A stretch of DNA of 23,601 nucleotides from CAZDXJ01 sp964509475 (GTDB lineage: Bacteria > Pseudomonadota > Gammaproteobacteria > Methylococcales > Methylomonadaceae). The stretch covers positions 1-23,601 of the forward strand of contig CAZDXJ010000036.1 in assembly GCA_964509475.1 (NCBI GenBank), in the 5' to 3' direction. Each line of letters starts with the position of its first letter. Position 1 is the first letter of the stretch. The translations under genes and the position numbers were made by a program. Below are positions 7,806 through 16,509 of this stretch, piece after piece. Under the pieces are notes generated by a model that ran no database searches, was not told where the DNA came from, and was given only the letters and a program-made list of their open reading frames with translations.

Positions 7806-8372
7806 CTAACCATAATAAAAACGCAATACCTTTTCCACATAATTGCGGGTTTCGGGATAAGGAGGAATCCGGTTGTGGTATTTCTTTACAGCGCCTTCTC
7901 CAGCATGGTAGGCTGCGATGGCCAGACGCGTATCAAAATTGAACAGTTTCAATAAATATTTCAGATAACGCGCGCCCCCTTCGACATTCTGTATCGGGTC
8001 ATAACGGTTTTTCACGCCATAACGCCGGGCTGTCCCTGGCATCAGCTGCATCAGGCCAACAGCGCCGGATGCGGAAACCGCATGAGCGTTGTAGGTGGAT
8101 TCCGCATAAATCAAGGCATGCAGCAAATTTTCATCCAAATCATATTTAGCCGCAACCTTTTTAATGATAGGCGAAAACCTTTTTTTGTTTTTCCAGAAAC
8201 TGGCCGCTGATCGATGTCGGCTTTTAATCATGCGTTTATATTTATATTTTGGTTTGTCGGTGTAATAAACCCTGCCATCAGGCGCGGTATATTTATAAAT
8301 ATCAGCGCTTGCCATGTTGGAAATTAAAAAAACAGTGCAAATTATAAAATATCTCATCTTGATTGAAGCCAT
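7806..8372 (-). CDS. lytic transglycosylase, SLT domain
   Basis: This 188-residue exported peptidoglycan lytic transglycosylase has an N-terminal signal sequence ending near ASA (residue 23). A short DUF4124-like segment follows (DIYKYTAPDGRVYYTD, 24-39), which often precedes SLT domains in small gammaproteobacterial enzymes. The catalytic domain shows the Slt motif ALIYAESTYN with the acid Glu at about residue 91, then SGAVGLMQLMPGTA, and later AIAAYHAGEGAV and the PPYPETRNYV segment. These enzymes cleave the MurNAc-GlcNAc bond to 1,6-anhydro products. The gene is short for the family but has all its core motifs. Starts at 8372 or 8357 are both possible and neither has a strong ribosome site. 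Its role (cell-wall turnover or machinery insertion) cannot be told from context. Confidence 0.88.
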   Translation of the reverse strand: MASIKMRYFIICTVFLISNMASADIYKYTAPDGRVYYTDKPKYKYKRMIKSRHRSAASFWKNKKRFSPIIKKVAAKYDLDENLLHALIYAESTYNAHAVSASGAVGLMQLMPGTARRYGVKNRYDPIQNVEGGARYLKYLLKLFNFDTRLAIAAYHAGEGAVKKYHNRIPPYPETRNYVEKVLRFYYG

Positions 8373-8406
8373 TGTGTAATCCGATATGGGAATTATAGTT
8401 CAGCTG

Positions 8407-10005
8407 TTAAGATTTTTTTGTCAAAAGTTTCTCAATATCCTGTTTTGAAAAACCAATTTTTTTGGCCACCCGATCCGCATGACTGATCCTGGAAATGCCA
8501 TCAACCAATTTATAGGTTGGCGCATCATTGACAAACTGAACCTGTTTCGGAAAACCGATTTTCTTATCGACAAATTCATCGACCAACTGATGGTTGTGGG
8601 TAATCAATATGGTGTTATTGCCCTTTTTATAAAAACCATTCAATATGTTGGCTGAGGTTTCCAGTTTTTCCTCAAACGTGGTGCCTTCCGATAATTCATC
8701 CAGCACCACCAGGCTTTTAGGCGTTGCGGCAATGAAAATCTCTTTGGTACGTTTTAATTCGGTACCAAACCGCCCCTCCCCATCATCAAGATGGCTGATT
8801 TCCGGCACCTGATAAAAAATATGATCGGCAACGGCCAGGGTCGCTTTTTTTGCGGGTATATAACAACCCGCCTGGGCCAATAACTGTACCTGGGTCAAGG
8901 TTTTGCAGAATGCGGTTTTGCCGCCACTGTTCGGTCCGGTGATAAAGACCAGCTTTTCCGTCAGCAAACTAAAATCATTGGCCACATAATCGGGATTGGC
9001 TTTTCCCAAGACCGGATTTTTAACGGCCGTCAGTTCGATCTGATGGTGCGCCGTATCCAACATTTCCGGCAGTACCATATCACTGTCATACGCCTCGGCG
9101 TATTGCAAAAAACTCAACAATTCATCAAGCTGTCCCAAGGCATCAAGCGTTTGGCCGACATCATCCGAAGCTCTGAATTCATCGCGTAACGGAATAATGC
9201 AGCTATCCCGATCATAAGAGCCAATCATCGGCACATAAAGCAAAAGCAAAGGCAGCGTAAACAGCAAAAATACCGGACTGAATGTAAATTCCGGTGTTGC
9301 TCCGCTTTGAATCGGATTGAGTTGTCCCACTAACCACAAAACGGAAAAGAATATAATCAGAAACACCGGCTTGAAAATTCTTGGCCGGAAAATGAGCGCG
9401 GGCGCAAATGCGGGTTTATCTTTTTTACTGTACAAAGCCTGCTCGGTTTTATACACCGGCCCCTTCATCAATGAATAGGCCCGGGTTTGCCTGAAAGCCT
9501 CGATTTTATCAACGATGATCTGCAAATAGGCGCTTTGGGCTTTTTCTTTTAAAGCACCAACATTATCCACCAGGTTTGTAAACAATCGCGTCCCTTTTAT
9601 GTAGGGTTCATAACCGTAACCTTCTACCTCGCTATCTTCCCGGCTGGTGCCAAACATGCCCAAAAAATTACCAAATAACAGCTGGTACAAGCCATATTCA
9701 TCCTGCCTGGCAGCTTGTACGATCTGCTCTACCGTCTCTCGCAGTTCGGTATTTTCCTGTAATTCGCAAAGTGCCGCTTGTTTATCCTGAATCGCTGCCA
9801 AAGAAGCCAAAGGCTCGGTCAGGGATCGATATAAAACAGACTGACCTATCGTGGTTTGGGCATAATTGACGGCATCGAATAACTCATCGACCTCAAGGGT
9901 CTGGAAGGCACCTGCATCAATAACCCCAGCGCCCGTTTCCGCAGGTTCAGAAGAACGAATTTCAGGCCAATCACGGCTCCAGCTTGCTAAAATTGTCTGA
10001 CTCAT
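8407..10005 (-). CDS. MutS-family ATPase with membrane segments
   Basis: This 532-residue protein combines a MutS core/lever-like N-terminal half with a C-terminal MutS ATPase. Walker A is GPNSGGKT (about residues 357-364). The Walker B region is LVVLDELSEGTTFEE, followed by the ITHNH switch. There is no recognisable mismatch-recognition domain. Between the two halves lie two hydrophobic stretches (about residues 210-226 and 240-262), each long enough to span a membrane, which is unusual for a repair protein. The stretch would place the ATPase at the inner membrane, with both ends probably cytoplasmic. It lies 60 bases downstream of hemH on the same strand and may share its transcript. The ATG has no clear ribosome site. 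Function is unknown; MutS1 and MutS2 are unlikely on size and architecture. Confidence 0.8.
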   Translation of the reverse strand: MSQTILASWSRDWPEIRSSEPAETGAGVIDAGAFQTLEVDELFDAVNYAQTTIGQSVLYRSLTEPLASLAAIQDKQAALCELQENTELRETVEQIVQAARQDEYGLYQLLFGNFLGMFGTSREDSEVEGYGYEPYIKGTRLFTNLVDNVGALKEKAQSAYLQIIVDKIEAFRQTRAYSLMKGPVYKTEQALYSKKDKPAFAPALIFRPRIFKPVFLIIFFSVLWLVGQLNPIQSGATPEFTFSPVFLLFTLPLLLLYVPMIGSYDRDSCIIPLRDEFRASDDVGQTLDALGQLDELLSFLQYAEAYDSDMVLPEMLDTAHHQIELTAVKNPVLGKANPDYVANDFSLLTEKLVFITGPNSGGKTAFCKTLTQVQLLAQAGCYIPAKKATLAVADHIFYQVPEISHLDDGEGRFGTELKRTKEIFIAATPKSLVVLDELSEGTTFEEKLETSANILNGFYKKGNNTILITHNHQLVDEFVDKKIGFPKQVQFVNDAPTYKLVDGISRISHADRVAKKIGFSKQDIEKLLTKKS

Positions 10006-10065
10006 GATTTTTTATTTTTTTACAAGACAAAAGAAAAATTAAATACCTCAGACAGTTATAACAGC

Positions 10066-11040
10066 TCAAATATATTTTTCAACTATATCCGACAAAACCT
10101 GTACATGCCGTCGAGTGGCATTTAATGCGGGTATGTATCGATATTGTTCTCCTCCCGCCGCGATGAAAATCGCTTTATTGGCCAAGGCAATTTCTTCCAG
10201 GGTTTCCAGACAGTCTACCGAAAACCCCGGGCATACGACATCGACTCGTTTCACACCTTGAGCTGGTAATTGCTGCAACACATCGATGCAGTAAGGTTGC
10301 AGCCACTGCGCCCGGCCAAAACGGGACTGGAACACAATCTGCCAGGCTTGCTTTTGTAACCCCAGTTTGTTGACCACCAAGTTCGCTGTTTCGTGACACT
10401 GCTTATAATACGGATCCCCCCACTCAATCGACTTGGCCGGTAAACCATGAAATGAAAACAATAATTTATCGGCCTGACCCTGTTGATGCCAATAAGCTTC
10501 AATTGAAGCGGCAATAGCCGCAATATATTGAGGATACTGATAATAAGCACTGATAAAATGAAAATCCGGCAGATAGGGCCAATGTTTGATTTGCTCTAAA
10601 ACCACATCAAAAACCGATGCTGTCGTGGTCGTGGAAAATTGAGGGTACAGTGGTAACACCACCAGCCGTTGTATTTCCTGCTTTCGACAGGCAGCCAATA
10701 CGTCAACAATTGCCGGTGACCCATAACGCATGGCCAGTTTGACGGAAACGGTTTCATCCAACGTCTGTGCCAGCGCCTCGGTCAGTTGCTGACTGATAAA
10801 AACCAACGGTGATCCCTGCTGTGTCCAAATCTTTTGATAAGCCGCCGCCGATGTTCGGGGCCGGAATGGCAAAACAAAAAGGTTGAGGATAATCAGCCAA
10901 ATGAAACGCGGTATGTTAACCACCCGCCGATCGGATAAAAACTCACGCAAATACCGCCTCACCGCACGCGTCGTCGGTGCTTCGGGTGAACCAAGATTAA
11001 CCAATAACAAACAGGTTCGGGTTTTTTGTGTCTGGTTCAC
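10066..11040 (-). CDS. hemH: ferrochelatase
   Basis: This 324-residue enzyme of haem biosynthesis inserts Fe2+ into protoporphyrin IX. The start region LLLVNLGSPEAPTTRAVRRY is typical. The LPLYPQFSTTT segment and the catalytic His in FSFHGLP (about residues 196-202) are present, and VCPGFSVDCLETLEEI carries the conserved acidic residues. The length is normal for a bacterial ferrochelatase. The start is probably GTG at 11040, because an earlier start would run into folE and the usual N-terminal motif begins about 10 residues in. Only 7 bases separate it from the upstream folE stop, so the two are co-transcribed. The folE-hemH pairing is not functionally obvious and probably reflects a housekeeping run. 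Confidence 0.95.
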   Translation of the reverse strand: MNQTQKTRTCLLLVNLGSPEAPTTRAVRRYLREFLSDRRVVNIPRFIWLIILNLFVLPFRPRTSAAAYQKIWTQQGSPLVFISQQLTEALAQTLDETVSVKLAMRYGSPAIVDVLAACRKQEIQRLVVLPLYPQFSTTTTASVFDVVLEQIKHWPYLPDFHFISAYYQYPQYIAAIAASIEAYWHQQGQADKLLFSFHGLPAKSIEWGDPYYKQCHETANLVVNKLGLQKQAWQIVFQSRFGRAQWLQPYCIDVLQQLPAQGVKRVDVVCPGFSVDCLETLEEIALANKAIFIAAGGEQYRYIPALNATRRHVQVLSDIVEKYI

Positions 11041-11047
11041 TTGGCGA

Positions 11048-11593
11048 CTATCCGCGTTTGATTAAATTTAGAAATTCGGCGCGGGTACTCAATTCCTCAC
11101 GAAATATGCCGCTCATAACCGAAGTGGTCATGACGGAATTTTGTTTTTCAACGCCTCGCATCATCATACATAAATGTTTTGCTTCGATCACAACGGCAAC
11201 ACCGCGCGCGCCGATTGCCGTTTCAATCGCATCGGCAATTTGTTTGGTCAATTTTTCCTGTATCTGCAAGCGCCGGGCATACATGTCGATAATTCTTGCC
11301 ACTTTTGACAAACCCAGCACCTTGCCGGTGGGCAAATAACCGACGTGGCATTTACCAATAAAGGGCAATAAATGATGTTCACACAAGGAATATAATTCGA
11401 TATCCTTGACAATAACCATGTCTTCGGTATCCGCTTCAAAAATAGCGTCGTTCAGAACCTCATCCAGACTCTGCTGATAACCCTTATTCAAAAATTCAAA
11501 TGCCTGGGCAGCACGCGCAGGGGTATCACGCAAGCCTTCCCGATCCAAATCTTCGCCAATACTTTCAATTATTTTGCCAAAATATTCTTCCAT
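11048..11593 (-). CDS. folE: GTP cyclohydrolase I
   Basis: This enzyme converts GTP to 7,8-dihydroneopterin triphosphate, the first step to tetrahydrofolate and related pterins. The zinc-site motif CEHHLLPF, the substrate segment GYLPTGKVLGLSKVAR, and EAKHLCMMMRGV with the second zinc Cys are all visible. The frame could begin at GTG 11608, but the ATG at 11593 is preceded at good spacing by AAAGG, and the family N-terminus begins close to it. This start gives 181 residues, normal for the family. It lies downstream of dusA (55 bases) and just before hemH on the same strand. Folate cofactors matter in C1 metabolism, but this gene is universal enough that no special role is implied. Confidence 0.95.
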   Translation of the reverse strand: MEEYFGKIIESIGEDLDREGLRDTPARAAQAFEFLNKGYQQSLDEVLNDAIFEADTEDMVIVKDIELYSLCEHHLLPFIGKCHVGYLPTGKVLGLSKVARIIDMYARRLQIQEKLTKQIADAIETAIGARGVAVVIEAKHLCMMMRGVEKQNSVMTTSVMSGIFREELSTRAEFLNLIKRG

Positions 11594-11648
11594 CACAAGG
11601 CCTTTCACATTAATTCGGTTATTTATTATACATGACTTTCAAATGCTT

Positions 11649-12641
11649 TTAGCGTACGAATGCCAGAGCCTGCAAAACACAGGACTGATCCGCTCCGGGC
11701 CGGACGGCCTGTTCACTCAGATAGCGCCGCCACCGGCGTGCACCCGGCTGACCATGAAACAACCCCAGGATAGGCTGTACCATCCGATTCAAGCGAACCC
11801 CTTGCTGTAATTGACGCTGAATATAAGGTATAAAAGCCTCAACAACCTCGATACGCGACAGAACCGGCCCTGGCCGTTGATAAACCGGCCCGTCCACCTC
11901 GGACAGAATATAGGGGTTGTGATAGGCTTCACGGCCAATCATGACCCCATCCACCTGTTGCAGTTGTTGCAAGGCTTGCTCAATACTGACAATACCCCCG
12001 TTGATCACAATCTGCAAATGCGGGAAATCCTGTTTAAGCTGATGTACCCTGTCATAACGCAACGGTGGTATTGCACGGTTTTGTTTGGGTGACAATCCTT
12101 TCAACCAGGCTTTGCGGGCATGTATGATAAAGGTTTCGCAGCCGGCATCCGCTACTGTGCGAATGAAATACTGCAACTCTTGATAAGAATCCTGCTGATC
12201 GATGCCGATTCTTGATTTTACCGTAACCGGGATACATACCCTGTCCTGCATGGCGGCAACACATTCCGCAACCCGTTCCGGCTCAGCCATCAAACAGGCA
12301 CCAAAACGACCGCTGGATACCCGGTCACTTGGACAACCCACATTCAGATTGACCTCATCATAGCCAAAATCCTCCGCCATCCGCGCACAAACCGCTAATG
12401 CTTCCGGATCGCTGCCCCCTGATTGCAAGGCCAACGGGTGTTCAAAAGCATCGAAATCAAGCAAGCGTTTTTTGTCCCCGTGCAGTAACGCATGGGTTGT
12501 GATCATTTCCGTATAAAGCAACGCATGCCGACTCATCAACCGGTGAAAGTACCGGCAAAAACGATTTGTCCAATCCAGCATGGGTGCTACCGACAATTTT
12601 CTGTTAAGCTTCCCAGGGCTGTTACGATACACTTTTTGCAT
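11649..12641 (-). CDS. dusA: tRNA-dihydrouridine synthase A
   Basis: This 330-residue flavin enzyme reduces specific uridines in the tRNA D-loop. Characteristic segments are SVAPMLDWTNRFCRYF near the N-terminus, NVGCPSDRVSSGRFGACLM with the catalytic Cys of the GCPS motif, VKSRIGID, and HARKAWLKGLSPKQNR. The last of these is typical of the DusA group rather than DusB or DusC. It is the first gene of the leftward dusA-folE-hemH run and diverges from tolC. A TATAAT hexamer on the minus strand at 12656-12661 lies 14 bases before the ATG, so any leader would be very short. No clear ribosome site is seen. Confidence 0.94.
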   Translation of the reverse strand: MQKVYRNSPGKLNRKLSVAPMLDWTNRFCRYFHRLMSRHALLYTEMITTHALLHGDKKRLLDFDAFEHPLALQSGGSDPEALAVCARMAEDFGYDEVNLNVGCPSDRVSSGRFGACLMAEPERVAECVAAMQDRVCIPVTVKSRIGIDQQDSYQELQYFIRTVADAGCETFIIHARKAWLKGLSPKQNRAIPPLRYDRVHQLKQDFPHLQIVINGGIVSIEQALQQLQQVDGVMIGREAYHNPYILSEVDGPVYQRPGPVLSRIEVVEAFIPYIQRQLQQGVRLNRMVQPILGLFHGQPGARRWRRYLSEQAVRPGADQSCVLQALAFVR

Positions 12642-12762
12642 TTTTCATTAACTATATTATAGTGGTTAAACAGTATTATAAATCCAGGCGCTCCAAGACA
12701 AGATGTTTTGCTGGACTTCCTTCTTTAACTGCACATTTGGAAAAACCCCAAAATTATTTTCT

Positions 12763-14088
12763 ATGAAAACCAAAGTCTGTTTGTTATTCTCTCTGTGTAT
12801 TTATTTTTCACCCATTCTCCATGCCCAGAATTTGCTGGAGACCTACGCCATGGCACTGCAAAACGATCCTGTTTTGCAGCAAGCCTATGCTAACCGTATG
12901 GCAACCGGCGAATTAAAAAATCAAAGCATTGCCTTGTTATTGCCCAGGATATCCATTTCCGCCAGTAGCGCCAAGAACTGGTTAGACAATCGCAAACTTC
13001 GCGGTGCCAGCATCATTGTTTCCGGGGTCGGTCAACAAGAATTCTGGAACAATCAGTTTTCCTTGAACCTGACTCAACCGGTATTTAACTGGTCATCCTG
13101 GGTTCAACTCAGCCAATCCGAAAACCAGATTGCCGAAGCAGAAGCGCAATATCAGGCCGAACAGCAAAACCTGATGGTCAAAACCGTAGAGGCTTACTTT
13201 AACGTACTGTCAGCACAAGATACCCTGGAATTCAAAAAAGCGGAACAACGTTCCATTGCCCGCCAACTCGAACAGGCAAAACAGCGCTTTGAGGTCGGTT
13301 TGATCGCAATCACCGATGTTTATGAAGCTCAGGCCGGCTTTGATCAGGCGCGTGCCAATGTCATCGCGGCTGAAAATGATGTCGATAACGCCAAGGAAGC
13401 ACTGCGGGAAATTATTGGTTTTTACGATACCGATCTGGCACCATTGGGGGAAAAGCTGCCACTGAACAGACCCAGGCCTGAAAACATTGAAGACTGGAGC
13501 AAAAATGCGGTTGCACAAAATTTGAATATTGTCGCCGCGTTTAATCGAACCGAAAGCGCCCGTAAACAAATAGCCCTGCAACGCAGCGGCCATTATCCGA
13601 CCCTGGATATTGTTGGCTCCTACAGTGAGGTCGATAATAGCGCCCTATTTGGCTTCAGGGGCGATCGGCAAACGATTGGATTGCAATTGAATGTACCTAT
13701 CTATGAAGGCGGCGCGGTAAACTCACGAACCCGCCAGGCGGAACATGAATTTACCCAAGCCAGCGCAGCTCTGACCGAAGCCCGGCGTTCTGTACAACGG
13801 CAAGTCAAAGATGCATACCGGGGTGTCATTTCGTCAATCAGCCGGGTACAGGCATTACATGCCGCCGTCGTTTCCGGTGAAAGCTCTTTGGAAGCGACTG
13901 AAGCAGGGTTTGAAGTAGGAACCCGGACCATGGTCGATGTTCTGGCGACAACACGTAATTTATACGATGCAAAAGCCAAATACGCGCAATCCCGATATGA
14001 TTATCTCATCAACGGTATCAAGCTGAAACAAGCCGCCAGTACACTGACACAGGCTGATTTGGAAGCTATAAACCGCTTTTTACAATAG
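12763..14088 (+). CDS. TolC-family outer-membrane channel protein
   Basis: This protein forms the outer-membrane trimeric duct of type I secretion and efflux systems. I start it at ATG 12763, because MKTKVCLLFSLCIYFSPILHA is a clean signal peptide followed by QNLLETYAMALQNDPVL, the usual TolC N-terminus. The longer frame from 12703 would bury the signal. The product is about 441 residues, normal for the family. Long helical repeats follow, with the two halves of the duplicated outer membrane efflux domain (LSLAQPVFNWSSW-like and LNVPIYEGGAV segments). It ends four bases before the stop codon of the convergent methyltransferase gene. No inner-membrane pump partner is adjacent, so its transport partners must be elsewhere. 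The ribosome site is weak. Confidence 0.92.
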   Translation: MKTKVCLLFSLCIYFSPILHAQNLLETYAMALQNDPVLQQAYANRMATGELKNQSIALLLPRISISASSAKNWLDNRKLRGASIIVSGVGQQEFWNNQFSLNLTQPVFNWSSWVQLSQSENQIAEAEAQYQAEQQNLMVKTVEAYFNVLSAQDTLEFKKAEQRSIARQLEQAKQRFEVGLIAITDVYEAQAGFDQARANVIAAENDVDNAKEALREIIGFYDTDLAPLGEKLPLNRPRPENIEDWSKNAVAQNLNIVAAFNRTESARKQIALQRSGHYPTLDIVGSYSEVDNSALFGFRGDRQTIGLQLNVPIYEGGAVNSRTRQAEHEFTQASAALTEARRSVQRQVKDAYRGVISSISRVQALHAAVVSGESSLEATEAGFEVGTRTMVDVLATTRNLYDAKAKYAQSRYDYLINGIKLKQAASTLTQADLEAINRFLQ

Positions 14089-14092
14089 CCTT

Positions 14093-14857
14093 TCAGGCCG
14101 GTTTGGCCGCTGTCAGCAGTGCATTGACCTGTTGCCGATGAGTCAACGACACATCGACAAAACCGGCTTCCTGTAACAGGGCCAATGCTTGCCCTTCCCT
14201 CATGACATGATTTTCGGATTCATCGGACAACAAATGTACAATCCATTTTTCCAGTAAATCCAGGCGCTGCATTTCACCCAGGACGGCAAAATAACCACAA
14301 ACTTCTTCCTGAACCAGCCGGGTATGGGCGGAAACATCATCCAAAGCATAGCGATCGCCATTGATCAAGCATCCACCCGGCCTCAATACCCGATAGATAT
14401 CGCAAATCACTTTATAGCGGTAGTCCTGGGAAAAATTATGCAATGTATAGGCGCTGGCAACGATATCGACACTGCCCTCCGGGATATTGCGCAATGCGGT
14501 CAAAGCATCATCGGTGCAGAATGACAATACCCCTTGCGCCGCCCATTTTGCCAGATTCTGCCTGGCCTGATCCTGCATAACCGGTTCATTGTCCACGGAA
14601 ACAATATGAATATCGTCCCGTGCATTCAGTAAATTCAACGTGGTGATTCCGGTTCCGCCACCCAATTCCAGAACCTGTAGCGGTGCCGTCATTGACAAAG
14701 GCCGATAGCATTCGACTTCCATGCCAACCAACCGGCTCATCTCGGTTGCCAGTGGACAAATCAGCTTCAGCATGTCGTAATCCTTGCCGATCACACCGGA
14801 AAACAAGGCATCAAACGGTTCGTCTGCGTCAGGTTTTGGATTTCTGCTTACGCTCAT
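14093..14857 (-). CDS. class I SAM-dependent methyltransferase
   Basis: This 254-residue cytoplasmic protein has a Rossmann-type AdoMet domain. Motif I is VLELGGGTGITTLNLL (about residues 62-77), followed by the acidic VSVDNEPV, the post-motif DDALTAL, ASAYTLHNF and VLRPGGCLINGDRYALDD. The substrate is not predictable from sequence. The C-terminal third is helical and probably caps the active site. Its start lies inside the end of the DUF1244 gene, overlapping by 29 bases in another frame, so the two are translated from one message and probably coupled. No strong ribosome site precedes the ATG, which fits coupling. The stop faces the tolC stop with four bases between. Confidence 0.85.
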   Translation of the reverse strand: MSVSRNPKPDADEPFDALFSGVIGKDYDMLKLICPLATEMSRLVGMEVECYRPLSMTAPLQVLELGGGTGITTLNLLNARDDIHIVSVDNEPVMQDQARQNLAKWAAQGVLSFCTDDALTALRNIPEGSVDIVASAYTLHNFSQDYRYKVICDIYRVLRPGGCLINGDRYALDDVSAHTRLVQEEVCGYFAVLGEMQRLDLLEKWIVHLLSDESENHVMREGQALALLQEAGFVDVSLTHRQQVNALLTAAKPA

Positions 14858-15128
14858 AGGCTGCCAATTGTTCCGGTGTCGCTTTCAATTGATATTTTTC
14901 CTTCCATTCGCTGTAAGGTATGCCGTAAATAATTTCCCTGGCCTGCTCATAATCCATCTCGATATCGTTTTCCTGGGCAGCGGCGAGATACCATTTGGCC
15001 AAACAGTTCCTGCAAAAATCAGCAAGTATCATCAAATCAATATTTTGCACTTCGGTATGCGTTTGCAAGTGGTTTAGCAAGCGCCGGAATGCCGCCGCTT
15101 CCAATTCTGTCTGTATATTTCGCTCCAT
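14829..15128 (-). CDS. DUF1244 family protein
   Basis: This 99-residue protein has FRRLLNHLQTHTEVQNIDLMILADFCRNCLAKWY, the signature of the DUF1244 family, whose CRNCLxKWY motif is strongly conserved, followed by QAREIIYGIPYSEWKEKYQLKATPEQLAAYE. The family is small, widespread in Proteobacteria and has no assigned function that I can state. The two close cysteines (C-x2-C) could bind metal. The gene is complete from ATG 15128 and overlaps the start of the methyltransferase gene by 29 bases, so they form a pair. It is divergent from the yciB operon across 251 bases of AT-rich DNA. Confidence 0.88.
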   Translation of the reverse strand: MERNIQTELEAAAFRRLLNHLQTHTEVQNIDLMILADFCRNCLAKWYLAAAQENDIEMDYEQAREIIYGIPYSEWKEKYQLKATPEQLAAYERKQKSKT

Positions 15129-15379
15129 ATACTTTTTTCTCGAATTATAAACTATAACAGTTTAGCAGAAAGACAGGTCAAAAAATGTACAAAATGACTC
15201 AAAGCTCTTACAATAAGCAATTGTTTTTGATCTGTCATCCTTAAGCTGATAATTATCCGAACATAACAATACTATTTATTTGATATGAAATAACGAACTT
15301 TTTTTCTTTTTCAAAGTCCTTTTTTTGACCTTGAATCGTTCAATATCCATTTTCGGATAAGCAAAAGCCCGCGCAACCT

Positions 15380-15922
15380 ATGAAACTACTATTCGATTTT
15401 TTTCCTATTCTTTTGTTTTTTACGGCCTATCAAATCTATGGTATTTATGTTGCCACAGCGGTTGCTATTGTTGCCACGCTTTTACAGGTCATTTACAGCC
15501 GGCTTAAACATGGCAAAGTGGAATCTATGCAATGGATTACGCTGGTTTTGATCTCGGTAATGGGCGGTGCCACACTCTATTTTCAGGATGAACAATTTAT
15601 CAAATGGAAAGTCAGTGTTATCAACTGGTTATTCGGCCTGGCCTTTTTGGGTAGCCAGTTTATCGGTAAAAAAACCTTTGTCGAAAGAATGATGTCCGGT
15701 AACCTGGAATTGCCCGATCCAATATGGAAACGCTTGAACCTGAGCTGGGCAATATTTTTCTGCAGTGTTGGTTTTATCAATCTTTATGTTATTTTTAACT
15801 TCGACACCGAAACCTGGGTTAATTTTAAATTATTCGGCATGTTAGGGTTAACCTTGCTGTTTGTTATTCTACAAGCCGTTTTCCTGTCCCGGTATATTGA
15901 TGAACCTGAAACAGAGGACTAA
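15380..15922 (+). CDS. yciB: septation protein A / inner-membrane YciB family
   Basis: This 180-residue multi-pass inner-membrane protein begins MKLLFDFFPILLFFTAYQIYGIYVATA, the standard YciB (IspZ) N-terminus. It contains about five hydrophobic segments, with the conserved KPTFVERMM-like segment here as KKTFVERMMSGNLELPDPIWKRLNLSWAIFF. YciB is linked to cell-envelope synthesis and intracellular septation; its precise activity is unclear. It is the first gene of a tight four-gene run: the yciI-like gene starts 3 bases after its stop, and the next two genes overlap by 4 bases each. The upstream 251 bases should hold the promoter, but I see no strong consensus. The gene is normal in length. Confidence 0.93.
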   Translation: MKLLFDFFPILLFFTAYQIYGIYVATAVAIVATLLQVIYSRLKHGKVESMQWITLVLISVMGGATLYFQDEQFIKWKVSVINWLFGLAFLGSQFIGKKTFVERMMSGNLELPDPIWKRLNLSWAIFFCSVGFINLYVIFNFDTETWVNFKLFGMLGLTLLFVILQAVFLSRYIDEPETED

Positions 15923-15925
15923 AAG

Positions 15926-16228
15926 GTGTTATACGCCATCATCAGCGAAGATACAGAAAACAGCCTGCCTAAAAGAAAAATTTCTCGTCCCGCCCACCTG
16001 CAAAGGCTTCAGCAGTTACAAGATGCAGGCCGACTCGTTCTGGCCGGCTCGCACCCATCAATTGACAGCAGTGATCCAGGTGATGCCGGTTTTAGCGGCA
16101 GTTTGGTGGTAGCCGAATTTGACTCACTCAGCGAAGCGCAGAGCTGGGCTGATGCCGACCCTTACCTTGATGCGGGTGTTTATGCCAGCGTAACCGTCAA
16201 ACCCTTCAAACAGGTTTTTCCAAAGTGA
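15926..16228 (+). CDS. YciI family protein
   Basis: This 100-residue protein begins with a GTG at 15926, preceded by AAAAGG. It has the ferredoxin-like YciI fold signature: LYAIISEDTENSLPKRKISRPAHLQRLQQLQDAGRLVLAGSHP at the start and SEAQSWADADPYLDAGVYASVTVKPF at the end, including the conserved His and the ADPY segment. The biochemical function of most YciI proteins is not established. It lies between yciB and a bolA-like gene, an arrangement common in Gammaproteobacteria, and its stop overlaps the next GTG start (GTGA). That tight coupling argues for co-translation. Confidence 0.92.
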   Translation: MLYAIISEDTENSLPKRKISRPAHLQRLQQLQDAGRLVLAGSHPSIDSSDPGDAGFSGSLVVAEFDSLSEAQSWADADPYLDAGVYASVTVKPFKQVFPK

Positions 16229-16509
16229 TAGCCGATCAGATAAAAGACAAATTAACCGAAGCGTTGAATCCAGAACATATTGAAGTTATCGATAACTCCA
16301 TGGCCCATGCAGGCCATGCAGGTAATGCCAGTGGCGGAGGTCATTATCACGTTATCATTATTGCAAAAACGTTTGAAAACCAGTCATTGGTCAAACGGCA
16401 TCAACGAATTTACCGCACCCTGGGCGATATGATGAAAAACCAAATTCATGCCCTGGGTATCGACGCATTAACCCCGTCAGAAAAATCAAAAGGAAACTCA
16501 AAAGAATGA
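16225..16509 (+). CDS. BolA family protein
   Basis: This 94-residue protein of the BolA/YrbA-like family, whose members work with monothiol glutaredoxins in iron-sulfur regulation, shows the signature HYHVIIIAKTFENQSLVKRHQRIYRTLGDMM with the invariant His and KRHQ-type segment. A short Gly/Ala/His-rich loop (MAHAGHAGNASGGG, about 27-40) precedes it. It starts with GTG at 16225, overlapping the yciI-like stop, and its own stop overlaps the next ATG (ATGA), so the operon is translationally coupled. The gene is complete and of normal size. Confidence 0.92.
   Translation: MIADQIKDKLTEALNPEHIEVIDNSMAHAGHAGNASGGGHYHVIIIAKTFENQSLVKRHQRIYRTLGDMMKNQIHALGIDALTPSEKSKGNSKE

Noticed and set aside
11594..11608. 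GTG start for folE at 11608
   Set aside because: The ATG at 11593 has a well-spaced AAAGG site and fits the family N-terminus better.
12703..12762. Earlier in-frame ATG for the TolC gene at 12703
   Set aside because: It would put 20 non-family residues before an otherwise clean signal peptide starting at 12763.
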